DNA of 64,000 bases. Origin: Rhodococcus sp. IEGM 1381. GTDB taxonomy: Bacteria > Actinomycetota > Actinomycetes > Mycobacteriales > Mycobacteriaceae. The notes beneath the pieces were generated by a model. It did no database searches. It was not told the origin of the DNA and saw only the letters and a program-made list of their open reading frames with translations. The stretch lies in assembly GCF_030056795.1 (NCBI RefSeq), contig NZ_JASHKQ010000008.1, positions 116,532 to 180,531 of the forward strand, read 5' to 3'. The stretch's first letter is position 1. Every line of letters starts with the position of its first letter. Of this stretch, positions 37,190-47,076 are shown piece after piece. Position numbers and translations under genes: made by a program.

Positions 37190-38047
37190 ATGTCTACGAA
37201 CCTGTCCGACGGTGATCTGCTGGTCCGTTTGGAGCCCGCGGTCGAAGAGAATCTACGACGCCATATCGAGGTAGCGAGCGAGTGGCACCCCCATGACCTC
37301 GTTCCGTTCGACGACGGCAAGAATTTCGCCTTCCTCGGCGGCGAGGACTGGACGCCAGAGCAGTCGACCCTCAGCGACGTCGAAATCCTGGCCGCAACGG
37401 TCGCCGTTCTGGTTGCCGACAACTTGCCCGCGTACCACCGCGAACTGGCCCACGCACTGACCGGACTCGGTGCCTGGTGGAAGTGGACGGGCCGGTGGAC
37501 GTCGGAGGAGAACCGGCAGTCGATCGTGCTGCGCAACTTCCTGGTACTCACCCGCGCCGTCGATCCGGTCGCACTCGAGCGCGTCCGGATGGAGCACATG
37601 ACACTCGGCTACGACGCGCCCAGCCACCATCTGCTCGATATCCTGGCCCACTTCGCCATCGAAGAAGCCGCATCTGCGCTGCGTCACCGCAACACGGTTG
37701 CCCTGTGCAAGGACCCGGTGCTGGCCACCATCCTCGGCCGGATCGCCGATGACGACGCCCTGCAGTCGGCGTTCTTCGCGACAATGCTCGACGAGGCGTT
37801 CGCTGTGGTGCCCGATCAGGCTGCTCGCGCCATCGCAGACCGCGTCAACGGGTTCAAGATCCCCGTCGTCGACCTGCCCGAGCGTGGCAACAGCACCGTC
37901 GCCCTCGCCGAGGCCGGAATCTACGACGCCGATCAGGAACGCGAGAAGGTGTTCAAGCCCCTGCTGGCAGGCTGGAAGATCTTCGATCGCACGGATCTGG
38001 GCGAGGACGGCCTGAAGGCACGCGAGGAACTCGCTCACCTGGCCTGA
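37190..38047 (+). CDS. acyl-ACP desaturase-like protein with degenerate diiron site (DesA family)
   Basis: A 285-residue member of the soluble acyl-[ACP] desaturase family, in the desA2 position (between phoH2 and fum). The fold landmarks are strong (WHPHDLVPFDDGKNFAFLGGEDW, LPAYHRE, RWTSEENRQ, LRNFLVLTRAVDP). But the helix-2 motif EENRH is EENRQ (Q110), and the second ExxH is DALQ (D189, Q192). Both iron-ligand histidines are therefore Gln and one Glu is Asp, while E85, E107 and E159 remain. Normal desaturation is doubtful. It may bind acyl-ACP, hold another metal, or partner an active paralogue. Confidence 0.8.
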   Translation: MSTNLSDGDLLVRLEPAVEENLRRHIEVASEWHPHDLVPFDDGKNFAFLGGEDWTPEQSTLSDVEILAATVAVLVADNLPAYHRELAHALTGLGAWWKWTGRWTSEENRQSIVLRNFLVLTRAVDPVALERVRMEHMTLGYDAPSHHLLDILAHFAIEEAASALRHRNTVALCKDPVLATILGRIADDDALQSAFFATMLDEAFAVVPDQAARAIADRVNGFKIPVVDLPERGNSTVALAEAGIYDADQEREKVFKPLLAGWKIFDRTDLGEDGLKAREELAHLA

Positions 38048-38065
38048 GGTTCGGCCCTTTCGAAA

Positions 38066-38118
38066 GCGTGAATGGTCCATTGCACACACGTCTCGGCGGT
38101 GCAATGGACCATTCACGC
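38066..38118 (-). repeat. palindromic repeat, copy R5 (inverted orientation)
   Basis: GCGTGAATGGTCCATTGCA (38066-38084) and TGCAATGGACCATTCACGC (38100-38118) are a perfect 19-bp inverted repeat. Read on the minus strand the centre is CCGCCGAGACGTGTG, matching the R1/R4 centres. Sits between convergent desA-like and fum genes, so it probably also terminates transcription. Confidence 0.85.
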
Positions 38119-38152
38119 GTTCAAGGGGGTCCGGCAGGGCAAGCGCGAAAAG

Positions 38153-39556
38153 CTAGTCCTTGACCTTCGCCATTGCGAGGACGTCGAGGCGCTTGTCGAG
38201 TTCTGCCTCGCTGAGCTTGTCGCCGATCAGTCCGCGGTCGATGACCGTCTGACGGATCGTCTTCTTTTCCTTCAGAGCCTGCTTGGCGACCGCTGCCGCT
38301 TCCTCGTAGCCGATTGCGGAGTTCAGCGGCGTCACGATGGACGGCGAGGACTCGGCGAGGGTCTTGAGGTGATCGACGTTCGCAACCAAGCCGCTGACGC
38401 ACTTGTCGGCGAAGAGCACCGAGACGTTGGCGAGCAGCTTGAACGATTCGAGAACGTTGCGCGCCATCATCGGGATGTACACGTTGAGTTCGAATGCACC
38501 CGACGCGCCACCGAATGCCACTGCGGCGTCGTTGCCGATGACCTGAGCCGCGACCTGTGTAACAGCCTCGGGCAGAACAGGATTGACCTTGCCGGGCATG
38601 ATCGAACTGCCGGGCTGCAGGTCGGGGAGGGCGAGTTCGCCGAGTCCGGTGAGAGGTCCCGATCCCATCCAGCGAATGTCGTTGGCGATCTTGGTCAGTG
38701 ACACCGCGATAGTGCGCAGTGCGCCCGATGCCTCGACGAGTCCGTCGCGCGCAGCCTGTGCCTCGAACGAATCCTTGGCTGCGGTGAGCGCATCGATACC
38801 GGTCGACTTGACCAGTTCAGCAACAACTTTCGGGCCGAAGCCGTCGGGTGCGTTGAGGCCGGTGCCGACGGCGGTGCCGCCGATGGGGAGCTCACCGAGT
38901 CGGGGCAGGGTGGCCTCGACTCGCTCGATGCCGGCCTCGATCTGACGGGCGTAGCCGCCGAATTCCTGGCCGAGGGTGACCGGTACGGCATCCATCAGGT
39001 GGGTGCGGCCGGACTTCACGACGGTCTTCCACTCGACAGCCTTGGCGGCGAGTGCCTCGTGTAGGTGCTTTAGCGCGGGCACCAGTGAGGTGACTGCTGC
39101 CTCGGTCGCGGCGACGTGCGTGGCCGTCGGGAACGTGTCGTTGGAGGACTGCGACATGTTCACGTGATCGTTGGGGTGCACCTCGACGCCGGCCGCCTTC
39201 GCGATCGACGCGATGACCTCGTTGGCGTTCATGTTCGAGCTGGTGCCCGAGCCGGTCTGGAAGACGTCGATCGGGAACTGATCGTCGTGCTTGCCCTCGG
39301 CGATCTCGGTGGCGGCTGCGATGATCGCGTCGGCCAATGCGCCGTCGAGCAGGCCCAGGTCCTTGTTGACCTGCGCGCAGGCTGCCTTGAGCAGACCCAT
39401 CGCGCGGATCTGGGTGCGCTCGAGCGGACGTCCCGAGATGGGGAAGTTCTCCACCGCACGCTGAGTCTGGGCACGCCAGAGCGCGTCGATGGGAACGCGA
39501 ACCTCTCCCATGGTGTCGTGTTCGATCCGGAACTGCTGTTCGTCTGTCTGCGTCAT
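38153..39556 (-). CDS. fumC: class II fumarate hydratase
   Basis: A 467-residue oxygen-stable fumarase (TCA cycle, fumarate to malate). The signature [11 protein letters not shown] is intact, as are SSNDTFPT and the [10 protein letters not shown] active-site segment. Length matches the family. The equivalent of Rv1098c; co-directional with and 32 bp downstream of glpX, as in mycobacteria, so the two are probably co-transcribed. Confidence 0.96.
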   Translation of the reverse strand: MTQTDEQQFRIEHDTMGEVRVPIDALWRAQTQRAVENFPISGRPLERTQIRAMGLLKAACAQVNKDLGLLDGALADAIIAAATEIAEGKHDDQFPIDVFQTGSGTSSNMNANEVIASIAKAAGVEVHPNDHVNMSQSSNDTFPTATHVAATEAAVTSLVPALKHLHEALAAKAVEWKTVVKSGRTHLMDAVPVTLGQEFGGYARQIEAGIERVEATLPRLGELPIGGTAVGTGLNAPDGFGPKVVAELVKSTGIDALTAAKDSFEAQAARDGLVEASGALRTIAVSLTKIANDIRWMGSGPLTGLGELALPDLQPGSSIMPGKVNPVLPEAVTQVAAQVIGNDAAVAFGGASGAFELNVYIPMMARNVLESFKLLANVSVLFADKCVSGLVANVDHLKTLAESSPSIVTPLNSAIGYEEAAAVAKQALKEKKTIRQTVIDRGLIGDKLSEAELDKRLDVLAMAKVKD

Positions 39557-39588
39557 GAGCCTTACTTTGCCAGTCGTGGTTTCAGGGA

Positions 39589-40629
39589 TCAGAAGGACGG
39601 TGCTTGGCCGGATTCGTCGGCGTCGAAGTCGACCGAAGAGTATTCGCGCAGCTTCTCGAGGCGGTGGTAGGCGTCGATCATGCGCACGGTGCCGGACTTC
39701 GAGCGCATGACGATGGATTGCGTGTGCGCGCCGCCGCCTGCGTAACGAACGCCGCGAAGCAGGTCACCGTCGGTGACGCCCGTGGCGGTGAAGAAGACGT
39801 TCTCGCCCGAGACGAGGTCCTTGGTGTCGAGGACGCGATCGAGGTCGTGGCCCGCGTCGATGGCCTTCTGCTTCTCGTCGTCGTCCGTGGGTGCCAGACG
39901 CCCCAGGATGGCACCGTCCATGCACCGCATCGCGGCGGCGGCGATGATGCCCTCGGGCGTGCCGCCGATTCCGATGAGCATGTCGGTGCCCGAGTCGGGA
40001 CGAGCGGCAGCGATGGCACCGGCGACGTCACCGTCGGAGATCAACCGGATGCGGGATCCGGCGTCGCGCACCTGCTGGATCAGTTCGGCGTGCCGCGGGC
40101 GATCGAGGATGCACACCGTGACGTCCGACGCAGATCCCTTCTTGATCTTGGCGATCCGAGCAATGTTCTCGGCGACGGGGACGGTGATGTCGATGACGTC
40201 CGCGTAGTCCGGGCCGACGGCGATCTTCTCCATGTAGAAGACGGCGGAGGGGTCGAACATCGCGCCACGCTCGGCGACAGCGAGGACCGAGATGGCGTTG
40301 GGCATGCCCTTGGCCATCAGCGTCGTTCCGTCGACGGGGTCGACGGCGAAGTCGACGTCGGGTCCGTTGCCGTTGCCGACCTCTTCGCCGTTGTAGAGCA
40401 TCGGCGCTTCGTCCTTCTCACCCTCACCGATGACGACGACGCCGCGCATCGAGACCGAGGCGACCAACTGACGCATGGCGTCGACTGCTGCCCCGTCGCC
40501 ACCTTCCTTGTCGCCGCGACCGACCCAGCGGCCCGATGCGAGTGCACCGGCCTCGGTGACGCGTACGAGTTCGAGTGCGAGGTTGCGATCTGGCGCCATG
40601 GCGCGAGTGGACTCGGTGCTGGCCGTCAT
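39589..40629 (-). CDS. glpX: class II fructose-1,6-bisphosphatase
   Basis: A 346-residue GlpX-type metal-dependent phosphatase, the gluconeogenic FBPase of actinobacteria. Motifs include [27 protein letters not shown] and [16 protein letters not shown] strong AGGAGG lies 12 bases upstream of the ATG. It precedes fumC on the minus strand and is divergent from the DUF4245 gene; GATAAT (minus strand, 40677-40672) is a likely -10. The equivalent of Rv1099c. Confidence 0.95.
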   Translation of the reverse strand: MTASTESTRAMAPDRNLALELVRVTEAGALASGRWVGRGDKEGGDGAAVDAMRQLVASVSMRGVVVIGEGEKDEAPMLYNGEEVGNGNGPDVDFAVDPVDGTTLMAKGMPNAISVLAVAERGAMFDPSAVFYMEKIAVGPDYADVIDITVPVAENIARIAKIKKGSASDVTVCILDRPRHAELIQQVRDAGSRIRLISDGDVAGAIAAARPDSGTDMLIGIGGTPEGIIAAAAMRCMDGAILGRLAPTDDDEKQKAIDAGHDLDRVLDTKDLVSGENVFFTATGVTDGDLLRGVRYAGGGAHTQSIVMRSKSGTVRMIDAYHRLEKLREYSSVDFDADESGQAPSF

Positions 40630-40671
40630 CGGTTTGTAGCCTCCTGGTTGGTGGGGTGTTACCCAGGCGCG

Positions 40672-40677
40672 ATTATC
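40672..40677 (-). promoter_or_regulatory. glpX -10 element
   Basis: GATAAT on the minus strand, about 43 bp before the glpX ATG. The -35 region is weak. Confidence 0.4.
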
Positions 40678-40752
40678 TCACTTCTGTGATGCCTGCGGTG
40701 GGGTCGGGTCGACTGTGAGGTACGCGCCGACCGAGCACTGCCGCGCAGAGGG

Positions 40753-40758
40753 GATACT
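40753..40758 (+). promoter_or_regulatory. -10 element, leaderless DUF4245 gene start
   Basis: GATACT ends 6 nt before the GTG at 40765. The six intervening bases cannot hold a normal ribosome-binding site for that start. Confidence 0.45.
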
Positions 40759-40764
40759 GGTGGA

Positions 40765-41337
40765 GTGGCGAACAGCAAACCCCGGATTCTCAACAACAAC
40801 CGCGACATGGTCTGGTCGCTCATTCCGCTGGTCATTGCCTGTTTGCTGATCGCAGGCGTGGCCAGCCAGTGCTCGCTGAGCCCCGGTGGCCCCCAGCAGG
40901 GGCCCATCCCCAACTTCGACGTGAACACCGCGCTGCAATACGACGCATCCGAAATCGGCTTCCCGGTGCGTAATCCGAGTGTTCCCGAGGGCTGGACGCC
41001 CAACTCGGGCAGTCGCGCGACCATCTCCGGCGACAACGGCGGAGCGGTGTCGACTGTCGGATACATCACCGGTACCGGTGCTTACCTGCAACTGACCCAG
41101 TCTTCGGCGTCCGAGGAACAGCTGGTTCCGTTCGTGGCCGGAACTGAAACGGCGTACGCGTCGGGCGCACAGAACGTGTCGGGTCGAGATTGGGTGGTCT
41201 ACGGCGAGGAAGGTTCGCGAAACTACTGGGTCTCCGATTTCGGTGCCGTCCGAATATTGCTGGGCGGCACCGCAACCACCGAGGACTTCACCACTCTCGC
41301 GGCGATCCTCGAGGCCACCGAACCGCTCGTTCCCTAG
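40765..41337 (+). CDS. DUF4245 membrane-anchored protein
   Basis: A 190-residue protein with an N-terminal signal-anchor helix (about 15-35, [20 protein letters not shown]) and an extracytoplasmic DUF4245 domain, the equivalent of Rv1100. No catalytic motif is visible and function is unknown. The gene is divergent from glpX. Its TAG stop shares the palindrome CTAG with the TAG stop of convergent xseB, a 4-bp overlap. Confidence 0.85.
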   Translation: MANSKPRILNNNRDMVWSLIPLVIACLLIAGVASQCSLSPGGPQQGPIPNFDVNTALQYDASEIGFPVRNPSVPEGWTPNSGSRATISGDNGGAVSTVGYITGTGAYLQLTQSSASEEQLVPFVAGTETAYASGAQNVSGRDWVVYGEEGSRNYWVSDFGAVRILLGGTATTEDFTTLAAILEATEPLVP

Positions 41338-41558
41338 CTGTCCTTCTCGGTGCTCGCGAGCGCGGTCTCGATCCGCTTGCGAGCACCTGCAAGTTGTTCC
41401 TCACAGCGCGATGCCAGTTGCTCGCCGCGTTCCCACAGGGCCAGGGACGCATCGAGATCGAGCCCACCCTGCTCGAGAATCCTCACCACTCCCACCAGTT
41501 CGTCACGGGCTTCCTCGTAGCCCAGCTCCGATACCGGCTTGTCTTCGTTCTCGCTCAT
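41334..41558 (-). CDS. xseB: exodeoxyribonuclease VII small subunit
   Basis: A 74-residue XseB, a helical-hairpin subunit that wraps XseA. The family stretch [21 protein letters not shown] and LWERGEQLA is clear. The ATG at 41558 has GAGGGAGAG upstream and gives the normal length; the longer open frame to the right reads through xseA out of frame. It lies 32 bp after xseA. The equivalent of Rv1107c. Confidence 0.93.
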   Translation of the reverse strand: MSENEDKPVSELGYEEARDELVGVVRILEQGGLDLDASLALWERGEQLASRCEEQLAGARKRIETALASTEKDS

Positions 41559-41590
41559 CGAATCTCTCCCTCTGTCATTTTCACCCAGCA

Positions 41591-42868
41591 TCATTTCACT
41601 CGGCCCATCACTGCGGCGGTGACGGCGCCGTCGGCCACCCGCACTCTGATCTGTGTACCCGGCGGCGCATCCTCCACCGAACGCAGCACTTCGGGATCGG
41701 AGCCCGACACCACCCGCTGCACGACCGCATAGCCCCGAGCAAGTGTGGCAGCCGGGCCCAGCGTCGACAGCCGCGCCCGCAGATGTTCGACGAGCGTGTC
41801 CTGGGTGGTGAGTTCGCGCTGTACGTCGCGTCGTGCTGCATCGGTCAGTCGTCGAATTTCCTCGCGTCGCTGCGCGAGTGAGGCGAGCGGATCTGCCAAG
41901 ACCGGTCGGTGCCGGAGCATATCGAGGCCACGTGCCTCGCGCTCGACCCAGTTGCGCAGAGCGGCAGCGCTTCTGGACTTCAGCTCCGATACCAGCGCTT
42001 GCTCGGCGACGGCGTCGGGAACCACGAGTTTGGCGGCATCGGTGGGAGTTGCGGCGCGCAGGTCTGCGACGTGATCGCTGAGCGGACTGTCGGGCTCGTG
42101 ACCGATCGCGCTGACGATCGGTGTGGTGGCCCGAGAGATGGCGCGGCACAGAGCCTCGTCCGAGAACGGCAGCAGATCCTCGACGCTGCCGCCGCCGCGG
42201 GCCAGGATGATGACGTCGACGACGGGGTCGTCGTTCAGATCCTTCAGCGCATCCAGAATCGCCGGCACCGCCTGAGGTCCTTGAACCGGGGTGTTGCGGA
42301 CCTCGAATCGGACCGCGGGCCAACGCCTCTGCGCGACGGTGAGCACGTCCTTCTCGGCAGCGCTGGCGCGAGCGGTGATCAGGCCGATGGTGCCCGGCAG
42401 AAACGGCAACGGTCGCTTGAGCCGTGGGTCGAACAACCCCTCGGCGGCGAGCAGAGCTCGGAGACGTTCGATGCGGGCGAGAAGTTCGCCGACGCCCACA
42501 GCGCGAATGTCGGTGGCGCGCAGCGAAATGGTTCCGCGGCCGGTGAAGAACGACAGTTTGCCGTAGAGAATGACGCGTGCGCCCTCGGTCAGCGGAACCG
42601 GCGAACGGTCGAGTAGCTGAGGTGAACATGTCACCGACAACGACATGTCGGCCGACGGATCACGCAGCGTCAGAAAAGCAGTGCGGGTGCCGGGTCTGGC
42701 GTTGATCTGGGTGAGCTGTCCCTCGACCCAGATGCTGCCGAGTTTGTCGATCCAGCCGGCGACCTTCATCGCGACGGTACGCACGGGCCATGGCTGTTCG
42801 GCGGAACTCGCGGCAGCCTGAGTGGAACCCGGCTGGGTGGGGCCGGACTGGGTTGGGGGAGTGCTCAC
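41591..42868 (-). CDS. xseA: exodeoxyribonuclease VII large subunit
   Basis: A 425-residue catalytic subunit that degrades single-stranded DNA from both ends to short oligonucleotides. An N-terminal OB-fold (about 25-125, [24 protein letters not shown]) is followed by the catalytic domain with [16 protein letters not shown] and [27 protein letters not shown] start overlaps the upstream gene stop as GTGA. Operon with xseB, as in mycobacteria (the equivalent of Rv1108c). Confidence 0.95.
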   Translation of the reverse strand: MSTPPTQSGPTQPGSTQAAASSAEQPWPVRTVAMKVAGWIDKLGSIWVEGQLTQINARPGTRTAFLTLRDPSADMSLSVTCSPQLLDRSPVPLTEGARVILYGKLSFFTGRGTISLRATDIRAVGVGELLARIERLRALLAAEGLFDPRLKRPLPFLPGTIGLITARASAAEKDVLTVAQRRWPAVRFEVRNTPVQGPQAVPAILDALKDLNDDPVVDVIILARGGGSVEDLLPFSDEALCRAISRATTPIVSAIGHEPDSPLSDHVADLRAATPTDAAKLVVPDAVAEQALVSELKSRSAAALRNWVEREARGLDMLRHRPVLADPLASLAQRREEIRRLTDAARRDVQRELTTQDTLVEHLRARLSTLGPAATLARGYAVVQRVVSGSDPEVLRSVEDAPPGTQIRVRVADGAVTAAVMGRVK

Positions 42869-43464
42869 TTGGCCTTGGCGGTGGTGATTCGGTTGGCCAG
42901 CATCGTCTGGAACGGCGCGCGGGCGAGCGTGTCGTTCTCGTAGTCGAGCAGAGCCTCGAGGTCCTCGACCGACAGGGTGCGCAGCCGCGCGCGCAGCTGC
43001 GCCAGCGCGAGGGTGTCGAAGTCGATCATCTCGACGATCTCGGGCTTGTCGACGGACGGAGCTCGCTTGGCCGAGGTGTCCTGGACGGGCTCGTCCAGGG
43101 GAGGCGTCGAGTACAGCGCGAAGCGGCCGTTGGCGGCGACCGGCTCGGCCACCGGCGCGTCGGGCACATCGACGTCATCGGTGATGACCGGGGTGTCGAC
43201 GGCGTCGTCCTCGTCTTCGTCGAATGAGGCCCACTCGGGCTGCTCCTCGCGCGGAGTACCGACGACCGGCAACGTCGCGATGATCAGATCGCCCTTGATG
43301 GCCAACGCCGTCACCTGCTGCTGGAATCGCATACCGCGCGCCAGCGCTTCACTGACAACCGTCATCGGCAGCATCAGGGCGGAACCGGGAAGCTTGCGAG
43401 CCTCTTCTACCACGGTCACTGCGACGCCAGCGGCCACGCGAGCTGCAAAGGGGACTCGAGTCAT
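42865..43464 (-). CDS. lipid droplet-associated protein (Rv1109c family)
   Basis: A 199-residue protein with an N-terminal amphipathic/hydrophobic region ([26 protein letters not shown]) that suits lipid-surface binding, an acidic, Pro-rich middle and a helical C-terminus ([26 protein letters not shown]). It fits the family named after Rv1109c. ATG 43464 is used; a GTG two codons earlier is possible. It is translationally coupled to xseA by a 4-bp overlap and divergent from ispH. The link to triacylglycerol droplets is family knowledge. Confidence 0.75.
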   Translation of the reverse strand: MTRVPFAARVAAGVAVTVVEEARKLPGSALMLPMTVVSEALARGMRFQQQVTALAIKGDLIIATLPVVGTPREEQPEWASFDEDEDDAVDTPVITDDVDVPDAPVAEPVAANGRFALYSTPPLDEPVQDTSAKRAPSVDKPEIVEMIDFDTLALAQLRARLRTLSVEDLEALLDYENDTLARAPFQTMLANRITTAKAK

Positions 43465-43540
43465 GCCCACCAGACTGCCCGAAGTCGTGAACTTTGGGTA
43501 GCCGACAGGCTGGAGACGCAGCGTGGTTCCGACCTACACG

Positions 43541-43546
43541 TATCCT
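43541..43546 (+). promoter_or_regulatory. -10 element, leaderless ispH start
   Basis: TATCCT ends 6 nt before the ATG at 43553, giving a probable leaderless mRNA and supporting this start over the upstream GTG at 43523. Confidence 0.5.
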
Positions 43547-43552
43547 GGACGT

Positions 43553-44560
43553 ATGTCTTCGGCCGTTCCTCTGAATCTTGGTATCACACAGTCAGCCGGC
43601 GCGGGTAAGTCCGCGTACGCCGGGGGTAAGCGAGTGCTCCTCGCGGAGCCGCGTGGCTATTGCGCTGGCGTCGATCGTGCGGTCGAAACCGTCGAGAAAG
43701 CATTGGAACAACACGGTGCGCCGGTCTACGTGCGCAAAGAGATCGTCCACAACAAGCACGTGGTCGAGACGCTGTCCGATCGCGGCGCGGTGTTCGTCGA
43801 GGAAACCGACGAGGTGCCCGAGGGTTCGTTGCTCGTGTTCTCGGCCCACGGCGTCTCACCGGCCGTGCACACTTCCGCGGCGGAGCGGAACTTGCGCACC
43901 ATCGACGCCACCTGCCCGTTGGTGACCAAGGTGCACCAGGAAGCGAAGCGGTTCGCTCGCGACGACTACGACATTCTCCTGATCGGTCACGAGGGCCACG
44001 AAGAGGTCGAGGGCACCGCAGGCGAGGCTCCCGAGCACATCCAGCTGGTGGACGGCCCCGAATCGGTCGACAACGTGACCGTCCGGGACGAGAACAAGGT
44101 GATCTGGTTGTCGCAGACCACTCTGAGCGTCGACGAGACGATGCTGACGGTCGCCAAGCTGCGCGAGCGATTCCCGACGCTGCAGGACCCGCCGAGCGAT
44201 GACATCTGCTACGCCACTCAGAACCGTCAGGTGGCCGTGAAGGCGATGGCTCCGGAATGCGATCTGGTGATCGTCGTCGGCTCGAAGAACTCGTCGAATT
44301 CGGTGCGTCTGGTCGAGGTTGCACTGAACGCCGGTGCGCGGGCCAGCTACCTCGTCGACTATGCCAAGGAGATCGACCTGGCCTGGCTCGACGGGGTCGA
44401 GACCATCGGCATCACCTCGGGTGCGTCGGTGCCGGAGATTCTGGTGCAGGGCGTTATCGAGCTGTTCGCCGAGCACGGATATGCAGACGTGCAGCCGGTC
44501 ACCACGGCCAATGAGACGCTGGTGTTCTCACTTCCCCGCGAACTTCGTCCGGCACGGTAG
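43553..44560 (+). CDS. ispH: 4-hydroxy-3-methylbut-2-enyl diphosphate reductase
   Basis: A 335-residue [4Fe-4S] enzyme that makes IPP and DMAPP in the last step of the MEP pathway. The three cluster cysteines are C37 (GYCAGV), C121 (DATCPL) and C219 ([10 protein letters not shown]); the SAHGVSP, GHEGHEE and TQTTLS-like (SQTTLS) elements are intact. The equivalent of Rv1110 (LytB2). IPP from this enzyme would feed the Z-prenyl synthase at 26.9 kb. Convergent with the DUF6542 gene, 38 bp apart. Confidence 0.96.
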   Translation: MSSAVPLNLGITQSAGAGKSAYAGGKRVLLAEPRGYCAGVDRAVETVEKALEQHGAPVYVRKEIVHNKHVVETLSDRGAVFVEETDEVPEGSLLVFSAHGVSPAVHTSAAERNLRTIDATCPLVTKVHQEAKRFARDDYDILLIGHEGHEEVEGTAGEAPEHIQLVDGPESVDNVTVRDENKVIWLSQTTLSVDETMLTVAKLRERFPTLQDPPSDDICYATQNRQVAVKAMAPECDLVIVVGSKNSSNSVRLVEVALNAGARASYLVDYAKEIDLAWLDGVETIGITSGASVPEILVQGVIELFAEHGYADVQPVTTANETLVFSLPRELRPAR

Positions 44561-44598
44561 GGGGGCTTCGACCGACCACCGACGCCCGCGGGACTCGT

Positions 44599-45765
44599 TC
44601 AGTCCGTGTGGCGGTCGCGGTAGCGAACCTGCGGCACCGGATGCGGCGGAATGTCGTCCCGATGAGCACCAGGTAGCGAGTGGTTGCCGGGAGCCTGATT
44701 CGCGTCGATCGACGAGGTGGTCTGGCTCGGTGAGGTGCTCTGAGGAGTCACGACGGGTCGGGACCCGGTGGCATACGAGCCGGGGACCTCACGAGGAGAC
44801 TGCACCTGGGTCGACCGCTGGCGGCGAGGCTCCGTCGAGTACCGAGGCTCGCCCGACTGTGGCCGCGGTGATTGCCGAGCCTGAGGCTGCTGAGCCTGTG
44901 GGTATTGCGGGCGCTGGTAATCGGGCTTCTGGTGCTCCGACCTGGCGTGATCCTGCCGAGGTGAGTCGGCTCCGGAATGTCGGTTCGGCGGCGCTGGCAC
45001 CGCCCCGGACGAGCGGCGTGGGCTCGCGCTCGGATCCACGACCCGTGACGTGCGCGGGGCCGGATTGGAACGAGGGTCGGTTCCTCTGCGGCCGACGTAC
45101 GGCCCGGGCACGATGTCGGTGGCCTCCGCAGCGGCGTCGGTGCTGCGATCGACCGAGGGGGTGGCTCGTCTGCGGGTGCGCTCGGGACGCTCTTCCTGCG
45201 CCCGTCGCTGCGCGCGCGTGGGCTTGTCGTCGCTGGGCTTCGGAGTGCGGCGTACTGCACTCTCGGACTTCGAGCGTCGGCGAACGGTGCCCTCGGCCTT
45301 CTGGCTTCGCCGAAGGGTGGGGGCATGTGTGTTCTGCCGCTTGAGCACGATGCGCAGTGCTCCGAGTCCGACGGCCACGACGGTACCGAGCAGCATCAAC
45401 GGAAAGCGATTGACCAGCGGAATCGCGACGTTGAGAATGATGTCCTTGAGGCTGGTGCCTGCGTTGTCGGTGAAGTACTGGTACGACAGCGGCACGGCGA
45501 CGAACAGGATCAGCGGGGCTTGCACCATCGCGGTGAACAGTCCGCGGTAACGAACGAGCACCACGGCAGCGATGCAGCCGAGGATGTAGAAAAACGCGAA
45601 CGCGCCGGTCAGCTCGGTGCCGCGGGCGGCATCGATGAGGAACCCGAGGAAAGTCAGTCCTGCGGCGATCGCGACGGCACCCCAGGCGGGAACACCGGGC
45701 AGAGTCGCAAGAATGGATCGGTGATCCAGCGGTACCCCGGATCGGGCACGTTGGGAGGTAGACAC
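44599..45765 (-). CDS. DUF6542 membrane protein with long disordered tail
   Basis: A 388-residue protein. The first 140 residues hold a signal-like start and about four membrane helices (WGAVAIAAGLTFLGFLIDAA, GAFAFFYILGCIAAVVLV, APLILFVAVPLSYQYF, FPLMLLGTVVAVGLGALRIVL), the DUF6542 region. The remaining 250 residues are basic, then Gln/Pro/Ser-rich, and probably disordered. The equivalent of Rv1111c by position. Function unknown. The tail's repeated QPQ/PQ pattern may slip in replication. Confidence 0.8.
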   Translation of the reverse strand: MSTSQRARSGVPLDHRSILATLPGVPAWGAVAIAAGLTFLGFLIDAARGTELTGAFAFFYILGCIAAVVLVRYRGLFTAMVQAPLILFVAVPLSYQYFTDNAGTSLKDIILNVAIPLVNRFPLMLLGTVVAVGLGALRIVLKRQNTHAPTLRRSQKAEGTVRRRSKSESAVRRTPKPSDDKPTRAQRRAQEERPERTRRRATPSVDRSTDAAAEATDIVPGPYVGRRGTDPRSNPAPRTSRVVDPSASPRRSSGAVPAPPNRHSGADSPRQDHARSEHQKPDYQRPQYPQAQQPQARQSPRPQSGEPRYSTEPRRQRSTQVQSPREVPGSYATGSRPVVTPQSTSPSQTTSSIDANQAPGNHSLPGAHRDDIPPHPVPQVRYRDRHTD

Positions 45766-45785
45766 CCCTCGAGGTTAGCCGTAGT

Positions 45786-46952
45786 TCAGCCGACTGCATC
45801 GTCGACATGACCGAAGTCGTGCCGGTAGCGGGACGAATCGGACAGCGTGGGGCGCCCGTCCACCCGACCGATCGTCACCGGCTCGGCGTCGAACAGCTCG
45901 AGTTCGTGCAGTTTTCTCGCCGTCACGCTCACCCTGGAATCCACCGACCCGACGGTGGAGTTGAAGGAGTCCACAGCCTTGCCGAGATTGGCCCCGAGCT
46001 TGTCCAAGTGCGTCGACACGACGCCGATGCGGGTGTACAACTCGCGCCCCAACTGCTGGATGCGCGCCGCGTCCTCGGCCAACGATTCCTGCTTCCAGGT
46101 GTATGCGACCGTGCGCAACAGTGCGACCAGAGTGGTGGGGGTGGCCAGGATCACGTTCCTTCCGAAGGCGTACTCGAGCAGGCCGGTATCGGACGTCAGT
46201 GCTGCATCCAGAAACGGGTCGCCGGGCACGAACAGCACGACGAATTCCGGCGTCGGCTCGAACGCCTCCCAGTACGCCTTGTCGGCCAACTGATCGATAT
46301 GGGTGCGCAGTTGTTTGGCGTGACGTCGCAGATTCTTGTCGCGAGCGCCTTGGTCCTCGTCCTGAGCGGCATCGAGGTAGGCCGCGAACGGCACCTTGGC
46401 GTCGACGACGATCTGACGACCGCCGGCGAGGCGGACGATCATGTCCGGTCTGATGCCGTCCTTGCTGACCTGGGTGTCGAAATCGCAGTGCTTGAGCATG
46501 CCCGCGAGCTCCACGACCCGCTCGAGCTGAATCTCTCCCCACCGTCCTCTGATCTGCGGCGCACGTAGCGCCGTGACCAACTGGCCGGTTTGGGTGGACA
46601 GATGCATCGACGCTCGGTGCATGCCGGTGACTTGCTCGGACAAACCTGCGTAGGCCCTGATTCGATTGTGCTCGACTTGCCGGACGTGCTCGGAAAGTGC
46701 ATCGACGGCGTCGTGCAACGGCTCGACCAGGTGTGAGACCTGTTGCCCGATCACGGTGGAGTTTCGCCGAGCGGAATCCTCGTTGACTGCGCTCAGCGAC
46801 TGCCGAAGCATGCTTTCGTGCTCACGCAGCGCAGCCAGTTGCGCCTCGGCCCGCACAGCTCTGTCTCCCACCCGCGAGGCGTGCAGCAACCAGCCCACTA
46901 CCGCTCCGATGCCGAGGGCCACGAGCAGGCCGAACGCCGTGAGAATGTTCAT
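45786..46952 (-). CDS. rmuC: DNA recombination protein RmuC
   Basis: A 388-residue RmuC: N-terminal membrane anchor (about 3-23), a coiled coil (AVRAEAQLAALREHESMLRQSL onward), then the nuclease-like core with IRGRWGEIQLERVVELAGM, VVDAKVPFAAYLDA and ILATPTTLVALLRTVAY. RmuC limits DNA inversions at short repeats in E. coli. The ATG at 46952 begins the membrane anchor; the open frame extends further without homology. Divergent from sbcD, which fits a DNA-repair neighbourhood. Confidence 0.9.
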   Translation of the reverse strand: MNILTAFGLLVALGIGAVVGWLLHASRVGDRAVRAEAQLAALREHESMLRQSLSAVNEDSARRNSTVIGQQVSHLVEPLHDAVDALSEHVRQVEHNRIRAYAGLSEQVTGMHRASMHLSTQTGQLVTALRAPQIRGRWGEIQLERVVELAGMLKHCDFDTQVSKDGIRPDMIVRLAGGRQIVVDAKVPFAAYLDAAQDEDQGARDKNLRRHAKQLRTHIDQLADKAYWEAFEPTPEFVVLFVPGDPFLDAALTSDTGLLEYAFGRNVILATPTTLVALLRTVAYTWKQESLAEDAARIQQLGRELYTRIGVVSTHLDKLGANLGKAVDSFNSTVGSVDSRVSVTARKLHELELFDAEPVTIGRVDGRPTLSDSSRYRHDFGHVDDAVG

Positions 46953-47063
46953 GGAGCAGATGATGCAGGACGGTACCGACAGACTTCGCTGTGCGGAGTT
47001 CGTGGACCGTCCTCTCTTCCCGACAGGCCGACGCGCCTCGAATAGTTTGTCGGTGCTTGCCGA

Positions 47064-47069
47064 TAGCGT
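47064..47069 (+). promoter_or_regulatory. -10 element, leaderless sbcD start
   Basis: TAGCGT ends 7 nt before the sbcD ATG with no ribosome-binding site between; the same hexamer and spacing are used by the LLM gene at 63117. Confidence 0.45.
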
Positions 47070-47076
47070 CGAACGC

